A DNA stretch of 64,000 nucleotides from Planoprotostelium fungivorum (taxonomy: Eukaryota > Evosea > Variosea > Cavosteliida > Cavosteliaceae). The notes below the pieces were generated by a model, which saw nothing but the letters and a program-made list of their open reading frames with translations, ran no database searches and was not told the DNA's origin. How positions within the stretch are numbered: the first letter of the stretch is position 1; each line of letters starts with the position of its first letter. Below, piece after piece: positions 41,777 to 54,487 of the stretch. The position numbers and the translations under genes were made by a program. The stretch is from the NCBI GenBank assembly GCA_003024175.1, contig MDYQ01000207.1:62001-126000 (forward strand). The letters are read 5' to 3'.

Positions 41777-43918
41777 TCAAGCAAACTTGTCGTCCGTGTA
41801 CGTGGCAAAGTCGAACTGGTCTGCCTCTCCGGGCATTCTCTCAGCCAAAAAGTTGACATCGGTCTCTTCCATGGGAGTGACAAAGAGGTCAGACTTTCTG
41901 ATGAGAGGCTGCTCGTTGGACAAGATACGGAAGGACTGCTTGATCTGAGCGGCATCATCCGTGTCCTCCATCACGCTGGCCATGTGTGCCAAAAAGTGAT
42001 CGAAACCAATCTTGTCACCACCACCGGCAACCTGACCTCATGAGTCTCTCTCTCTTCCTTCTTATGCTCACCGTTCCATACAAGTGGTTGAAAGCGTCAT
42101 CGGGGTAAGTCTGACCCAGTGTCTGCAGGCAAGATCTGAACTCGAGTTTGTCCAAGTGGTTGTCACCCGACTTGTCAAAGTGCTTGAAGGCCTCCTTCAG
42201 CTCGTTGATCTGCTCGGGCGTGAGACCCTGCTTGTTGTTCGCGGCCGCAATCTGCGACTCTAAGAACTGCTTCTTCTTGTCGACGGCAGTCTGCAGCTGA
42301 TCTCTCTCGGTGGCCAGCTCATCGTAAGAGGTCTCGGTGTACGGGTTATCGTCTTCGAGGCCGGACAGCTCGAGCTGCTTGTACACGACTTCGGTCTCCT
42401 TCAGTGGCTCGGCCGTTTCCAGCTCGGCCGACTTCTCGGTGAGGTTAGCCAGCTGTTCCTGTGGCTCTCCACTCTGATCGTTGACGGAGATCTTGATGCC
42501 CTGCAGCCACTGTGCGGTGTTCTGTGCCCTCTCTGCGTAGGACTTGTGGAGGGCGTCCTTCTGCTGAGACAAGTGATCGCGGAGGGCCTTGCCGCGGTGT
42601 CTCTCGGCTTCGGCGAGGGCCTGGAAGGCGGCGTCGACTGTTGGTGTGAGGGTCCATTTTTACTTGTGAAGGCTCACCTGTTTCGGGGGCGGTCTCTTGC
42701 TCGGGCGTCCAAGGCTTTCTCTTGTTCGTGCGGAGCTTCGATTGGATGCCAGAGTAGGCTGTGACGCGTCAGATTGAGACAGAAGGAGACATCTCACCGG
42801 TCTCGTTCTCGAGCTTCCTCTCGTTGAGCTGAGGCTTCACGTTGCGACGGTAAGCCTTGTGCTTGGCCAGGAGAGCCTTCGTCTCGTCGTAGCTCTCGGG
42901 GAAGTTGTTGTCGTTCAGCTCGTTCGTGTGCTGGTGAACGTCTCCCAACAACTGAGAGAGGATCAACGGTGAACGGAGAGGGAGAGACTCACGGCGGTCG
43001 TGTTGCTGTTGTACTGAGCTTCGAGGGCCTCGATGTTCTCGTGGAAACGAGCAAACTTCTGAACACGACGGGCGGCGTTCTCCTTGTGGTCCTGGCTGGT
43101 GAACTTGTGGTAGAACTCTGTGCATCGTGTCAGACGATCGTCATGTGATCGGATGTAGACGATCTCACCGGAGATGTAAGTCATCACGGAGCGCTCGTCG
43201 GGTCGATCCACATCGAGATCTTCGACATCGAGGAGGGGTGAGATGCCGAGGTGCTGCTCGGCCACGTCGAATGCGAGCTGCAGGTTCTTCTTGTGGTCGC
43301 TCTTGTCGAGGGAGTTGAAGTCTAGGAGGTCAGGTCTGTGCTTGTGGATGAGGGCACAGAGGGCGAGACCGTCTCTCCACGAGTTGGAGAAGTTGTCGAC
43401 CTTGACATTCTCGTAGCCCTTGGTCTTACGCTGACACCACAGGAGGAGAGCCTCCTTGGCGGACAGCTCCTCGACGGAGATACCCTTGATCTGGTAATCC
43501 AGAATGATGGCCCAAATCATACCCAGAATCATCTTGAGATCGTGGTCGGTGAGATCTGAGGAGGATGAGAGGGTGGAGATGGAAATGAAAACATACGGAA
43601 GGGCTTCAAAAAATTGGTCTTGATCTGAGCCTTGTCGACCATGTCGAAGGCGAGGGAGATGTTGTCCAGCTTCTGTGGCTTCATCTTGGGTGCGGGGTTG
43701 TGCTTGGGAATGTCCAAACCATAGAGGGATTTGATGAGCTGCATGAGCTTGACTCCAGTCTCGAATTCGGTCTGGCAATCGTCAATGTGAGCTCCAACCT
43801 TCTTCAGATGGCTGTTCATCCATTTTGTGAAGGTCTGTTTAAGCGAATCAGTTTACGTTGCAGAGGGAGGATCTCTCACCTTCTTCTGCACAGAAACCCA
43901 GGCTGCTTCCTCAGACAT
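41777..43918 (-). CDS. Alpha-actinin, short-rod type
   Basis: An actin-filament cross-linker. It starts MSEEAAWVSVQKK joined to TFTKWMNSHLKKVGAHIDD, the CH1 actin-binding domain (GVKLMQLIKSLYG, LDNISLAFDMV). CH2 reads DLTDHDLKMILGMIWAIILD, KEALLLWCQRKTKGY, SWRDGLALCALIHKHRPDLL and SVMTYISGE. A rod of about 240 residues follows, enough for roughly two spectrin-like repeats against four in animals. The C-terminal EF-hands read LKEAFKHFDKSGDNHLDKLE, a canonical calcium loop (D-K-S-G-D-N-H-L-D), then a more degenerate hand, and end with PGEADQFDFATYTDD. About 630 residues in all, close to the short alpha-actinins known from Entamoeba. Non-muscle calcium-regulated type is likely from the intact first loop. 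Five or six short introns. Confidence 0.93.
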
Positions 43919-45417
43919 TTCTTTTCGATGATTCTTTTTTACAGACAATACCTACGAGGTCTCGTTAGAAATACGTTCGTTAGTCTCGTCAGTCATCAGA
44001 AGAGACGAGAAGATGGAGATGGAGTGCGGCTCACCCGTGGGCTTCGCTACGTTTATGTTCCCTGACAGCGGAAGCAGCTGAGAGAAAAATCTTCGGTGCA
44101 ATATTTTTCGTATTTCGTGTGCGCAACCGTTCCATGAGATGGATGATCTGCTCAACCGCTGCGTTCAAGCGGCCTTGGGTCATCGCACACACCAGTTACC
44201 ATTAGGTGATGACTGAGGTGAAGCTCCGTGAGAGGGTGTTCGGCGGAGATCAAGATATTAACTCGGTAGAGGGGGAAATGCTTGTCGAAAGCATTTTTGA
44301 GGGGAACAGCGGCTGATGTCATGCTTCTGCGCAGCCAATCAGTATCTGATGCGAAGAACAGAAAGGAGCGAGACCTTCTTCTCTTCTGCATCTTCATTCA
44401 TCTTTCAACATGATCTTCACATAAATCAATCAAATCATTACGAGTGAGAATCTTTTATTCGTTCGGATTGTGATGAACGTGGACCATCGGTCGATTCTGG
44501 CTGTCTCGGGTACTTGTCCATCTGTTCTCTACCTCCTCAAACTGTAGAACTTCTCATCGCCCAAGCCAGGCTCTTACACCCGGCCTATAGGGTCAAGTGA
44601 GACTCTTCCAGCCGATTCAGAAGCTTCGCCTGGGGATACGCTTCCACCTCAGCTGTACTGCAAGGATCCACAGACATCTTTCATTCTGCTTCTCCTTGTC
44701 TTTTCATCTTCTGTCGTTGCTGAGCTCGTCCTCGACGAGTGCATTGACGTCCGACGCGGTTATGACTGAAGGCTCATTGTTCTTGTTTTCGTATGGGCTC
44801 TGATCATCTAAATGTAAATCAGTCAGTAAACCCTGGAGTCTCCTTCTTCTTACCAAAGAAATATGATCGGCTGGAGGCTCTTTAGGCTCAGGAAGTTGTG
44901 ATCTCTTTCCATCCATTCTTATGCAATCGAGAGGAGGGGTATGGCGTCTTAGCATTGCGAGGAGGTTTCAGATGAGAAGTTGTTTCGGAGACATCTCGAT
45001 CTCATCCGTAACGCTGTGCTCAATAGATACCAAACCGTCGTGAATTTGGTGGATAGCTCCAAGCATAAGAGAGATATTCAAGGTATGATTTCTTCAAAGA
45101 TGATGGTCCTTTCAATGTCTGATGATGTGTCCGCCATGTGCGATCGGATGCCGACCTGCTCGAAAAACTTTTTCCTCCACTGAGGATCGATCTCTTTCAA
45201 TGCCAATCCGATCCTCCCCAACAGACTGCGACGCAAGTTCAGTGGATGAGGTCCGAGACATTGTCACCTGGTGGCCTGGTAGAGGAGGACTTGTAGTTCC
45301 TCGTACTTTTCTCTGGGCCACCTGCCTTCTAGAGGTGGCTCGCAGGTGGCAAGTCCTCTGACGAAGGTGAGGTCATGTGATGATGTTCAGCAAATGGAAC
45401 AGAAGAGAACATCCAGT
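43919..45417. other. 1.5 kb without a supported gene; possible coding remnants
   Basis: Includes the alpha-actinin promoter at its left end. On the minus strand 45082-45240 reads as a coding-like segment (RRSLLGRIGLALKEIDPQW, EQVGIRSHMADTSSDIER) without stops, and 44704-44955 is open (LQGLLTDLHLDDQSPYENKN). On the plus strand 44980-45183 is also open. I could not join any of these into a convincing gene or match them to a family. They may be an unrecognised small gene, decaying exons, or chance. Confidence 0.3.
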
Positions 45418-48400
45418 TTATGAATCCAAGGATTTCTCATCCACATTGACAGCCATCATATCGCTCGTCGAGGTGTATCTGGTGTCCAAGTGATCCACGT
45501 TCACGGCATCATATCTGCAGCCATCATCGCTCACAGTGAGTTTCTCTGCACGAATGTCATCTGCTTTGCTCAGGTCTCCGTCAGACAGCCAGTTGCAGAT
45601 CTGAACAAAGTCCGGTCTGTCTTCTGGATTGTGCATCCACACTCCTGCCACGAGTTCAAACAAGACCTCTTCATCTCCTCTCACCCTTCATGATGGCTTG
45701 CAGCATGGGCGTTGCATCTTCTGGCATATCTAATCTGTAACGAATGAGATCGAATCGAAGAGAAAGAGATGAAATAAAACTCACCTCTGGTCGCTGATGA
45801 TCTTGATGGCCACATCGACCATGGCTATATCTTCCCACGGTTCTCTTCCAGTCAAGATCTCCCAGATAACAACACCAAAAGAGAACGCTGCTCTCTCGTC
45901 AGCTCTCACCTCATCTCAACATCTCACCGTCCGACTTAACGCTGTACTGTCTCTGCTGGATGGCCTCGGGTGACATCCATTTGACGGGTCCGATGGTACT
46001 GGCTGTGGTGGATGCACTGTCTTTGTGTTGCACTTGTCTGGACATTCCAAAGTCACTGACCTTCGCTTCCAGATGTTTCCTGATGATGATGAGTCACGCG
46101 AATGGACGAGATAGACGAACGAGAGGAGGATATTCCTGGCGGCGAGATCTCTGTGAATGATCTGTAGGAATCAGATCCATCCGTTGGTGCACGTGTTACC
46201 TTCTCTTGATGCAGATGGAGAACTCCTCTGGCGATACCAAGGATGATGTCTTCCTTCTTCTCTTGTGTCACTTGATGATTCTGTAGGTAATCGAGGAGAC
46301 AGCCACCTTCGCAGAATTCCCTTCAGAATAATTCAGTGGAGTTCATCTACAACTTGACATCTCACGTGACGATAGACAGAGGATCGGGAGGGAAAGTATA
46401 TCCCATGAATAAGACTACGTTCTGTCATCTCATCAGTTTCATCATCTACACTCATCATCTCACCGGATGAGGTCTCATGCTCTGCACCAGGGAGGCTTCG
46501 TCCTATACCATCTCAGAGAACGAAGGAGATGATGAACTCACCAAGAAACTCTGCATCTGATCTGTGTTGATGTGTTCACTGCGTACCTGCACGATGTCAC
46601 GACATCTATCGTAACATCATCTCTCACCTGCTTGACAGCCACGGTGTTACTTCTCCACTGTGCTCTGTACACCACACCGAAAGCTCCTGATCCAATCAAG
46701 ACTTGATCTTGCAATTCACTGAATGGTATCTGCATGTCTCAATTCATCGCTATAACATGTCATCCTCGATCTCCTCACCACACTCTTCAGCGTGGCATTG
46801 TTGTTGATCATTGTGAAATCGACTAATTCGAAGCTTGTCTTGTACACTTGCTTCTTCCTCGTGATCAACAGGACGATGATCACGATGAACACCAAAAGGA
46901 CTACACTGGCGATGACGATACCAGCGATAGCACCTCATCTCATCAGCGAACAAGAAGAAGATGGAAGTCACCTCCAGAGAGGCCGTTCGAGCTGGTGGGA
47001 GCGTCGGGGGTGATGGAAGAAGAGACACTGAGCAGCGTGATGTTCATGGCACTGTAGGCTGAGCTTCCTATTTGGTTGAGATACTGCACGACCCTCTCTG
47101 ACGATCCTTCTGTCGATCCCGCTGAGAGATGTCAGTCGTGATCCACGAAGAGGGTTCACCAGGTGGGGCGGAGATATCGAGGTCTGCGATCACACTGCCC
47201 GATCTCGTTCTTGTGATCTTGATTCTGTCACTGTTGATGCTGGCGATGGTTGCGATGCCACGGATGAAAGAGGAGGAGTCGAAGGTGGAGACGTCACCTG
47301 CTCAATTCAGGAGATGAGAAGGTTATCCAACTCACCCGCGATTCGGATGGACATGTTGGCTGACTGATGGTTGTTGACCTGACACTTCGCCCCACAGAGA
47401 GTAGATGCTTGCTTCGTCAGAGGACAGACGAACGTCTGCTGGGAGAGGTCGCAGCGAGTCAGAGAAGGGACGTCTGTCATGAACATGGCATCATCAAATC
47501 TGTTGAATGATAGATCGAGAGTGGACAGCGATGTGCAGCCGGTAAGATCTGGTATCGATCCGTTGATCAGATTGTGACTGAAACGTATGAGAGGATGAGA
47601 TAGATGAACGAGTCACCTGGCATCAAAGTATTTTAGATTAAATAGTCCTAAATCTTTTTAAACATCGATTCGATTATGCTGCAAATCACCGGAGAGAGAG
47701 GGAAGAGATGTGATGAGATTCGAGCGAAGATCAACCGTGGACAGTCCTTTCATTCCGTTCAATGTCTTGATCTGTCCGCTGAACGAATTATCTGAGTTCG
47801 TCAGTGCATTCGATGAAAAAGATGCGAGTCATCACCGCTGAGATTGAGATAAGTCAAAGAAGACAGCGTGTCCAAGAAGTTGAGGGGCATGCTCAGCGCA
47901 TTGCTGAAGATATCTCAGCCATCAGGAGATGAGAAGATGCTTGTTGTTTACCTGGATAGATCGATCGACTGTGGATCTGATTTCAATGGATAGGGTACAC
48001 CTCCCGTCAGTCGATTGTGAGACAGAGACAAAACTCTCAAATTGATCTGCTTGGCTGATATCTTCTCAGCTCCTCCTTTCATTCATCTTCAACTCACTCA
48101 AACCAACAGGGATCTCTCCTTGGAGCAGATTGTGGGACTATCTCGTGTCAGTCAATCATCGATGCATCATTACTCACCAGATCGAGGACCTGCAGTCCAG
48201 TCGAATTGCTTGTGTCTGGAATGTTTCCGTTCAGCAGATTGCCCGACACGTTCAATGATATCAGATGAGACAGCGTGAAGACATCTTGCAATCCTCCAGT
48301 CAGCAGATTGTTGCCCAGCGATAGACTCGTCAACGATCTGCATCAGATCAGCTTTGACTGGTTGTAGATGGACATACACAGCTCTCGTGACAGACTTGGG

Positions 48401-51113
48401 GATGTCGCCGGTGAGTCTGTTGTTATCCTGATCCCATCAATCGTTGTGAAATTTCAATGAAATCTCACGAGATTGAGAAGAACCATCTCAGGTAGACCCA
48501 AGGATTCTACCGGATGTTAAATGAAATTTCACTTGAATTTCCTCGTCTCACCTAATGGAATGATTCCGTTGAACAAGTTGTGGGACAGATCTGAATGACG
48601 TCATACACATGATATCATGGAGATTCGTACCAACGTATTGCAATGTGACCATCTGCGCAATTCTGGGCTCGATGTTTCCAGACAGCTGATTTCGGCTCAG
48701 GTTCAGATAAGATAGAGATCCGAGCCTATCCTACATCAGATGACGTCATCATGAGTCACACTTCACTTTCCGATGGTGAATTCCATACTTCCAATGAGTT
48801 GATTTGAGCTGAGATCGAGATGATACAGTGGCATGTTGGCAGCGTAATTCTACCGTACGTGAGAATGAATCCAATGGAGAGACTCACCGGAGGCATTCGG
48901 CCAGTCAGTTGATTGTTCGACCAATCGCAGTAGGTCAGATAATTCCTGTGGATAATTCAGCACTCACACCGATCCTTCACTCACAGTCCGTAGATCGAGC
49001 TACATGGTCCAGAAAACTGATTGTAAGAGATGTCCAGCAGCTGTATCGAAGGCATACCAGACATCCAGAAGACAGTTCCGTTCAGTTGATTGTTCTGGAT
49101 CTGTAGCTGGAGCACACTGGAAGGTAGATTCGGCATTGGACCGGATAGCTAGATGTCCGTCAGATTCAGGTAATGACCCGAACGATCACCTCATTGTCGT
49201 TGGCTTGTATGTACAGAAGATTCTTGAGAGTGGCGAGAGACTGAGGAAATCTACCGGAGAATTTGTTATAGGAGACGTCGATCTGGGTCAAGTATGGCGT
49301 GGAGCGGAAGACGTCAGGGATCTCACCCTCGAATCTGATCGATCGTTCAGCACCTACGGATGATGACGACTCACTGATTGAGTCCCAATAGAATTGATCC
49401 GAGGTTTTTCAATTTAGAGATATTGGGTGATATGCTCCCGGTGAATTCATTTCCTTGTAGGATCAGCCGCTGCATCTGAGTGCAGTTGTACAGTTCATCC
49501 GGTATCGTTCCGTTCATATCATTGAATCCGAAGGAGAGAATCTGGAGGCTGAGCATGTTCTGGATGGCAGGGGGAATAGAGCCGGTGATTTTGTTGATGG
49601 TCACGTCGAGTACCTGCAAATTTGTGCAACGGTAGATGGAAGGAGGTATGACGCCGGTGAAACTGTCTCTGTTCAGTCTTATTTTCTCCTCGTCCTCACT
49701 TGTTTGCAAACAAGATGATAGTGTTCAGATTTGGTATCTGATCCCACACATCCTGCGATACGATGAGACAGCGAAGACGTTTTCCTCTCACCGGTAGTTG
49801 TCCGTAGAGTTTGTTTCCGAAGGCAACCAACGTATTGAGATTCTTCAGCTGGCCGATGCTCGATGGTATCTCTCCCGTTAGCTGATTCGAACCGACGGCA
49901 ATGTAGTACATGCCAGGTAGAGTCGTGATCCAATCTGGAAATTGGCCTTCGAAAGAGTTGTAGGACACTACGTAATACTGTAGATCTGCAGAAGGTCAAA
50001 GAAGAGAGATGGGAGGACAGACGTACTCGGGCAGCCGCTGAGGTCAGGCAGAGGACCGTAGAAACTGTTACTGCTGACGATGAAGAGGATCAACTGTGAT
50101 GAGGTGAGTGGTCTGAAGATAAACCCTGATCCGCTCACGTTGGGAAGTTTCAAGGGGCCTACCATCTCGTAGAAATTTCCTTGAAAGTTGTTGGAGTCGA
50201 TCTGGAAATACGCCAGCTTGACCAGATTGTCTATTCCACACATCAGTCGATGTCATCCATCGTGATGTTCTCACTCAGTCGCGTCAAGTTGATGTAATCG
50301 AAGCTGTTTCCCCAGAGACCTAGCTGCTGTAGATTCGTCAATCCCATCAGAGACTCCTGACGGATGACTGTCAGCACATCTCATGCACCTCATCTTCCTC
50401 ACAGGTACCGAACCATACAAAGCACCACCGTAATCAGTGACCCCTATGTTGAATACAGTCAGATTGGCCAAGTTTCCAATGTCGTCGGGCAGCATGCCGG
50501 TGAACTTGTGGTCCCCCAAGTTTATATACCCGAGACGTGTTTTGGTGATCCAACTTGGAAACGGACCCGAAATGCGGTTGATATAACCCCGAGATGCTTT
50601 ACCGTTAAGATCCAGATAAGTCAGCTCTGAGGTAATAAGAAGATGTGTCACAGAGTGTGAGGAGTGAAGCGAAGATGGACGGATGACGGAAGATGATGTC
50701 GCTCACGAGAGAGACCGGAGAGATCGGGCATCGGTCCCGTGAGGTTGTTGACTATCCTCTTTAGATGGTGGAAAGTATGGTTCATCTCACCTCGAAGTTG
50801 AATGCTGATCACATGCTGCCCAGCCATATCACATTCAATTCCATAGTATCTGGCCCGAAATCAGCGTACGCCACGGTTAGAGTGTGTAATGAGAAGCTCA
50901 ACCACCTGCAGTAGCTGATGGTTGTGTTCTTCCAGTTTGTATTGTTCCTCCAATAATCGCCTGTCTCGTTGACCTTCGTCCCATCATGCGATTCTCACCT
51001 CCCAAAGCAGAGTACATGCTCTTCAAGATGACACTCTCCGCTTCTATCTGAGCGGTAGACAATGTACATAACGCTAGTAGAAGGAGGTATAGAGCAGTTG
51101 CTGTCGGCTTCAT
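45418..51113 (-). CDS. Leucine-rich-repeat receptor kinase with intact tyrosine-kinase-like domain
   Basis: A large single-pass receptor of about 1,400 residues. MKPTATALYLLLLALCTLST is the signal peptide, followed by an LRR N-cap and roughly twenty plant-type LRRs (for example LQVLDVTINKITGSIPPAIQ, LDLNGKASRGYINRISGPFP, LSLSHNRL-like units) across 47300-50950, most on separate small exons. The membrane segment is near 46870-46960, followed by basic RKKQVYKTSFEL. The kinase has GSGAFGVVYRAQW (glycine loop), TVAVKQV (lysine), HRDLAARN (46120-46160, catalytic loop), VSDFGMSRQVQ and WMSPEAIQ, then DVWSFGVVIWEILTGREPW and CWMHNPEDRPDF. All catalytic residues are present. HRDLAARN and the PVKWMSPEA loop are tyrosine-kinase-like. 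The ectodomain is of plant LRR-RLK type. The tail has several Tyr (DAVNVDHLDTRY), candidate SH2 ligands. Confidence 0.85.
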
Positions 51114-51555
51114 CGTTTCGGTAGAAATGCTCGAACCAACCGTTCAACGGAACATTTTACACTCGCGGTCTTGACAAGGAAGTGCTTGAGTTTTCCCTTA
51201 CGAAGTCATCCACGTCAAAACTGAGCAACCGTCACCCGTCAATTTATTATATATACACAGCTTAGCTTTGTTTCAGGGTTGTTGCAAAGATTCTTTTCGT
51301 GGGATGATAGCTGCGAGCTACCGTTCCCAGCTAGCTCAAGCCCCGAGCTCAATTGTACTGATAAAAAGTAACCAAGAAAGAGACGGATTGATTTCCGCTG
51401 TCAATACTCCGATGCCTCGTTCGTGTCACAGCTTTTCACAACCGCAGTATTCGATATACGATATATCGAGCGGGCCACCTTTGGACATGAGCACTAACCG
51501 ACTAAGAGGACATTCGTTCACGATCAATCAAGGTTCAAGTTCTATTCTCGTCCTT
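51114..51555. other. Intergenic region, no feature seen
   Basis: About 440 bases holding the LRR-receptor promoter on the left and the 3' flank of the WKF-domain gene on the right. A plus-strand open frame (51268-51579) has no motif. Confidence 0.35.
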
Positions 51556-52607
51556 CTATTCAGACAGTACTTCGTGTAATCGCTCCGCCCTCTTTGCCCT
51601 CCACTCAGTGTTACTGGCCTCCAAAGCTTTCGCCGTCTCTCGTAGTTCCTGTGATGATTTAATTCATTTTATTGTTCTTTTCGAGGACACTCACCGTTCT
51701 AGCAGCACCTTTGAGACCGCTGACATACTCCAGAAAAATATCGAAAATGTCTTCGGTCATCTGTGATGATCATTAGATCATCATGATGTGAACATGTTCA
51801 GTGACTCACCGTCGTCTCTCGCCATTCTTTCATGAGCTGAGTCTGAGATACCTTGTTGAACTTCCAGTTGTCTCGATCGCCCTTCCACTTCTGTAGATAT
51901 TCGTGTGACTTCTCCAATCTCTTTTCTTTCTTCTCTTTCTGCTCTTCAGTGACTTCTTCTCTTTTCGCTTCGTCATTGATCTGAAATCGAATCAATCATG
52001 ATGTAGATGATCATCTTTCAGACGAACCTCCAATCTCTTTCTGTTCTTTGAAATTCTTTCTTTTGTGACTTTCTTCCTCTTGTCTAGCCATTCTTTCTTC
52101 CTCCTTTGTCTCCCTGTGATTGTGTCTTCTTCCTTATCCTCCTTTGCTATTTCCTCCACCACAGGTTTGTTCTTTAGCTGTGATTGATTAGTGATTGACG
52201 CATACATCATCATCTTCCACCTTGGCAGCTAGAAGCTTTGCGATATTACTATTGTCAGATTGTTGGATCTCTTCTGTCTTCTGCTTTTTCGTCGTTGCAA
52301 CAGCTGGCGTATCGTCTAGAGAGATCTCTTCTTCATTATCCACGCGAGCAGAATCGTGTCTGACATCATCCGTATCCATCGTATCGATGTCTATCTCCTC
52401 TTCGTTCGGACCACGGGCGGTTGATGGTGGCTTGGCATTCATTTTATCCAGAAAGCTCTGGCCATCTGAACGAGCGCGCTTCTTGCGCAGGACCTTTCCC
52501 TTTCCCTCTGCTACCTTGAGATTCTCATCGAGAAGAGGTTTCATCTCTGCGGGTGATGTGATGATGTTCGAAAAACTTGAGAATAAACCGCTTCTTTTCG
52601 TTTTCAT
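51556..52607 (-). CDS. WKF-domain protein (C7orf50-like, probably nucleolar)
   Basis: The WKF domain is visible as HEYLQKWKGDRDNWKFNKVS and QTQLMKEW (about 51800-51900), matching the YLxxWKxDRxxWKFxKxRQ core of human C7orf50, a nucleolar protein of uncertain role. The C-terminus continues after an intron as DIFLEYVSGLKGAARTELRE and ends HEVLSE at 51556. The N-terminal half is highly charged with KKRARSDGQSFLDKMNAKP (NLS-like), acidic repeats (NEEEIDIDTMDTDD) and basic coil (RRKKEWLDKRKKVTK). The chosen start, ATG at 52605-52607, overlaps the stop of the SMYD gene upstream by four bases. It is either a second cistron, a gene with its own promoter inside SMYD, or the far end of one fused gene if an intron was missed. 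Confidence 0.72.
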
Positions 52608-54068
52608 CCTTTCTTTGTCTTTATCTTTTCTTTCTTCTTCGCACTCTTCTCATAAGTGATCTTTGTCTTCTTCCCTCCCTTGTTGCTCTGCATCTTCTCC
52701 TCTTCACATCGGATGCAACCACATCGGAACCTGTAATGAGACCACAGTTCTTCTTGTCGAGCAGATCTAGGCATATTGACGTCTATATAGCGTATCGTCA
52801 ATTCTTCATCCTCTTTCACCTGTTCAAGTATCTCAGGTGATCGGATCGATGACGTCCATCACCTCGTTCAGTGTGTAGATGTTGATGGTGTGTCCCAATA
52901 TGACCGTGTGGCAGTTCGGTCTGCACGAGTGGTTGAAATAGCTTGCCAATGGGAACACCGCTGTCGAATTTCACATCGTATTGACCTCTCGTCCGTACCT
53001 TTTCCGTAGCACACTCCATCAGAAGTCCACATGCCGAAATTGTTCGATTCGATTCTCGATATCATGTCCGTCAGCCACTCTCGGCTACTATCACCGTACC
53101 TCTATTCGGTGTCAAAGAAAACATTCACGTCATTTTTAAAGCCTAAGCTCTCACCTCCCGTACAAATGGAAAGAGGGTAGAGAATTTATCCGTAGTCTTT
53201 CTGTCGATGGTGAGTCGAGGGCGTAAGGTAGGTACATCTACAACGCTCACTTGATGTCGTCGGCTTCATCTTCTGACCAAGTGCTTCTCATGGAAACGAG
53301 AGACATGAAGTCTTCTGTCCCCGGCACAATCATTCCATCCACCTCACCTCTCCCTCCCCCACCTGTGATGACGTCATCGATCGAGATTCAGATGAATTTC
53401 CGATGTGATTTCACCTCGCTGCATGGCGATGAGAACTTGGATGAGAAGCTTGAGAACGGAAGCCAAGTCCTTGCCCATTTTGTTTGACAGAAGCTTCTTG
53501 TAATATGGACACAATTTCTCGTGCGATATCGACTGAAACTTTGATGGATTGCCCATCGGACCCTGCTCGAGGTCAGCGATCGCGTCGCTGTGAGAGATCT
53601 CACGTGATCAGGGGGTGTACCGATGATGTCAGTCGACGGGCCTGCGCATTCGGAGGAACAATACCAAGCTTGAGAACAACCGGAACAGTGAAGAGGTAGT
53701 GTTGGAGGGATCTTCTCTTTCTTTTCTTTCCCTTGATCGTCTTCCTGATGATGATCGATCAGTGGCTGTTAGGTCTATCGAGACTGACGTTGGCGAATAG
53801 ATTGCCGTCAACGCGGATACATCAGAGATCTCACTTTGTCACAGGTCGACTTTTCATCTCTCTCGACGGGTGCTGGTCTATGATAATACAAACACGTGGC
53901 ACAGACTCTCTTCTTGTGTGTGTCCAAAATGACGAATGTGACGGGCAAGCCTCTGAAGATGGGTGTCTCCGGCATCATGTCACACGCCGATCGAATGAAT
54001 CGGCCTTGATGCTCACTCTGACACAGGCGTAGAGGAAACCCATCTAATCGTGGATTGCTCTCGCTCAT
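52604..54068 (-). CDS. SMYD-type SET/MYND lysine methyltransferase
   Basis: SMYD enzymes methylate histone and other lysines using SAM. The start at 54068 gives MSESNPRLDGFPLRL, then the first SET strand region and the split MYND finger: CATC in RVCATCLYYHR and, after introns, HCSGCSQAWYCSSECAG (about 53640-53690), giving the C-x2-C..C-x2-C..YCxxxC pattern. The SET core is FPLASYFNHSCRPNCHTVIL (about 52910-52970), with NHSCxPN intact, then GHTINIYTLNE and, after an intron, DEELTIRYIDVNMPRSARQE, which holds the YID/ELTIxY catalytic strand. Post-SET cysteines follow in HYRFRCGCIRCEEE. The protein ends in a basic tail, KKKEKIKTKKG. Substrate is unknown. It shares its end with the WKF-gene start. 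Confidence 0.85.
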
Positions 54069-54487
54069 CACCGATGCGCATCGAAATTCAGAAAAAAATG
54101 TGATCAATTGTAGATCATCTACATTTGCACGCAAAAACAGTAGTGACAGATGAAGAGTCTCCCTGAGGAACTGCATCCTTCCGCTTCACTTTGTCTCTTT
54201 GTCTCGGTTTTATGAGTGATTTTCTATACCACTGGATGCACAGTTTCCTACAGAGCTGCAACTACTTCCTGAAATGAGTCTGACGCTGCGATACAGATCG
54301 ATTGAAGCACTTCAATGGCGTCTTCTGAAGAGATTATTCGTGAGAGTGTATGACCTTCACACCTAGATCCCTCTGTATGACGTAGATAACCTGACAGACG
54401 TCTATTATCGCGGAAGCGTTGTAGAGGTTCGATACTCATTCACTTTCTGAATATCATCAACCGTTGCCGACGGTAGGCTCAAAAGCC
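54069..54487. promoter_or_regulatory. Divergent intergenic region between SMYD and the SH2-VPS9 gene
   Basis: About 420 bases separating two genes that start in opposite directions. A minus-strand open frame at 54248-54439 (63 codons, starting MSIEPLQRFRDNRR) has no family match and may be a small gene or chance. No TATA box was identified. Confidence 0.35.

Noticed and set aside
44152-44397. 81-codon minus-strand frame near the alpha-actinin promoter
   Set aside because: Arg/Ser-rich start, no motif, and no splice partner found.
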